Source: Limimaricola cinnabarinus
GTDB lineage: Bacteria; Pseudomonadota; Alphaproteobacteria; Rhodobacterales; Rhodobacteraceae
NCBI RefSeq assembly: GCF_002723615.1
Contig: NZ_KZ304960.1
Location: 50,586 to 114,585, forward strand
Direction of reading: 5' to 3'
DNA length: 64,000 nucleotides
The notes beneath the pieces were generated by a model. It did not search any database, had not been told where the DNA came from, and was given only the letters and a program-made list of their open reading frames with translations. Positions 63,969-64,000 of the stretch are shown one piece after another (within the stretch, counting starts at the first letter, position 1; each line of letters begins with the position of its first letter). The position numbers and the translations under genes were made by a program.

Positions 63969-64000
63969 GCCCCTCACCGGCGGCGCAGAGATGCAGCGTC

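Overview
The window is about 64 kb of very GC-rich bacterial DNA. The whole gene set (PII/Amt pair, alphaproteobacterial 41-residue L36, CobN-type aerobic cobalamin genes, CbtAB, MsrPQ, a zinc-ribbon DinB) fits a chromosomal segment of an alphaproteobacterium, most likely order Rhodobacterales (Rhodobacteraceae). The genus cannot be named from sequence alone. Genes are densely packed, often with ATGA or TGATG overlaps. No insertion sequence, integrase, CRISPR array or prophage is visible, so this looks like ordinary core or near-core chromosome.

Layout. 1-4.6 kb: the 3' part of a ferredoxin-reductase-like flavoprotein, a peroxiredoxin, and two small minus-strand operons (GNAT/DUF482 plus pterin dehydratase; RidA plus phosphodiesterase). 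4.7-7.7 kb: a type I secretion ABC/HlyD pair with no substrate gene beside it. 7.9-12.9 kb: a secreted protein, a class A penicillin-binding protein, and glnB/K-amtB for ammonium sensing and uptake. 13-15.4 kb: a three-gene membrane-protein operon resembling E. coli yqjD-yqjE-yqjK. 15.5-25.7 kb: housekeeping metabolism (aminotransferase, sulfurtransferase, smpB, dapA, a soluble lytic transglycosylase, a split mnmD/mnmC pair, a ThDP enzyme). 25.9-27.2 kb: an HWE-type sensor kinase with a receiver domain.

27.3-36.1 kb and 42.1-44.3 kb hold the cobalamin section: cobO, lrgB, lrgA, cobN, a GNAT gene, cobW, cbtA, cbtB with an upstream cobalamin riboswitch, then (after smc, a glutaredoxin-MauE fusion and an MltB-type transglycosylase) cobD, cobC and a DUF1636 gene. 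A second DUF1636 gene lies beside cobW. These genes cover cobalt uptake, cobalt insertion, adenosylation and the aminopropanol arm of B12 synthesis.

44.4-64 kb: glutathionyl-hydroquinone reductase, a degenerate SDR, a DUF481 outer-membrane protein, a caspase-fold/peptidoglycan-binding protein, rpmJ, tRNA-Val, an N-formylglutamate hydrolase-like protein, an SLC13/RCK transporter, an SLT-SPOR protein, dinB, a NUDIX enzyme, an aldolase, a tandem glycine riboswitch in front of a D-amino-acid-dehydrogenase-like gene, pyrF, clpB with a heat-shock promoter, and msrPQ. A strong promoter in the last 65 bases may drive an rRNA operon beyond the edge.

No whole new multi-gene system was found. The most unusual points are: a short repeat (TTCATCTTTCTTCAAATAC) present three times, once inside the cobN reading frame; a glycine riboswitch on a flavin amine oxidase gene; a FrmR/CsoR-like double operator before the glutaredoxin-MauE gene; a 29-residue membrane peptide gene; and an SDR lacking its catalytic Ser and Tyr.
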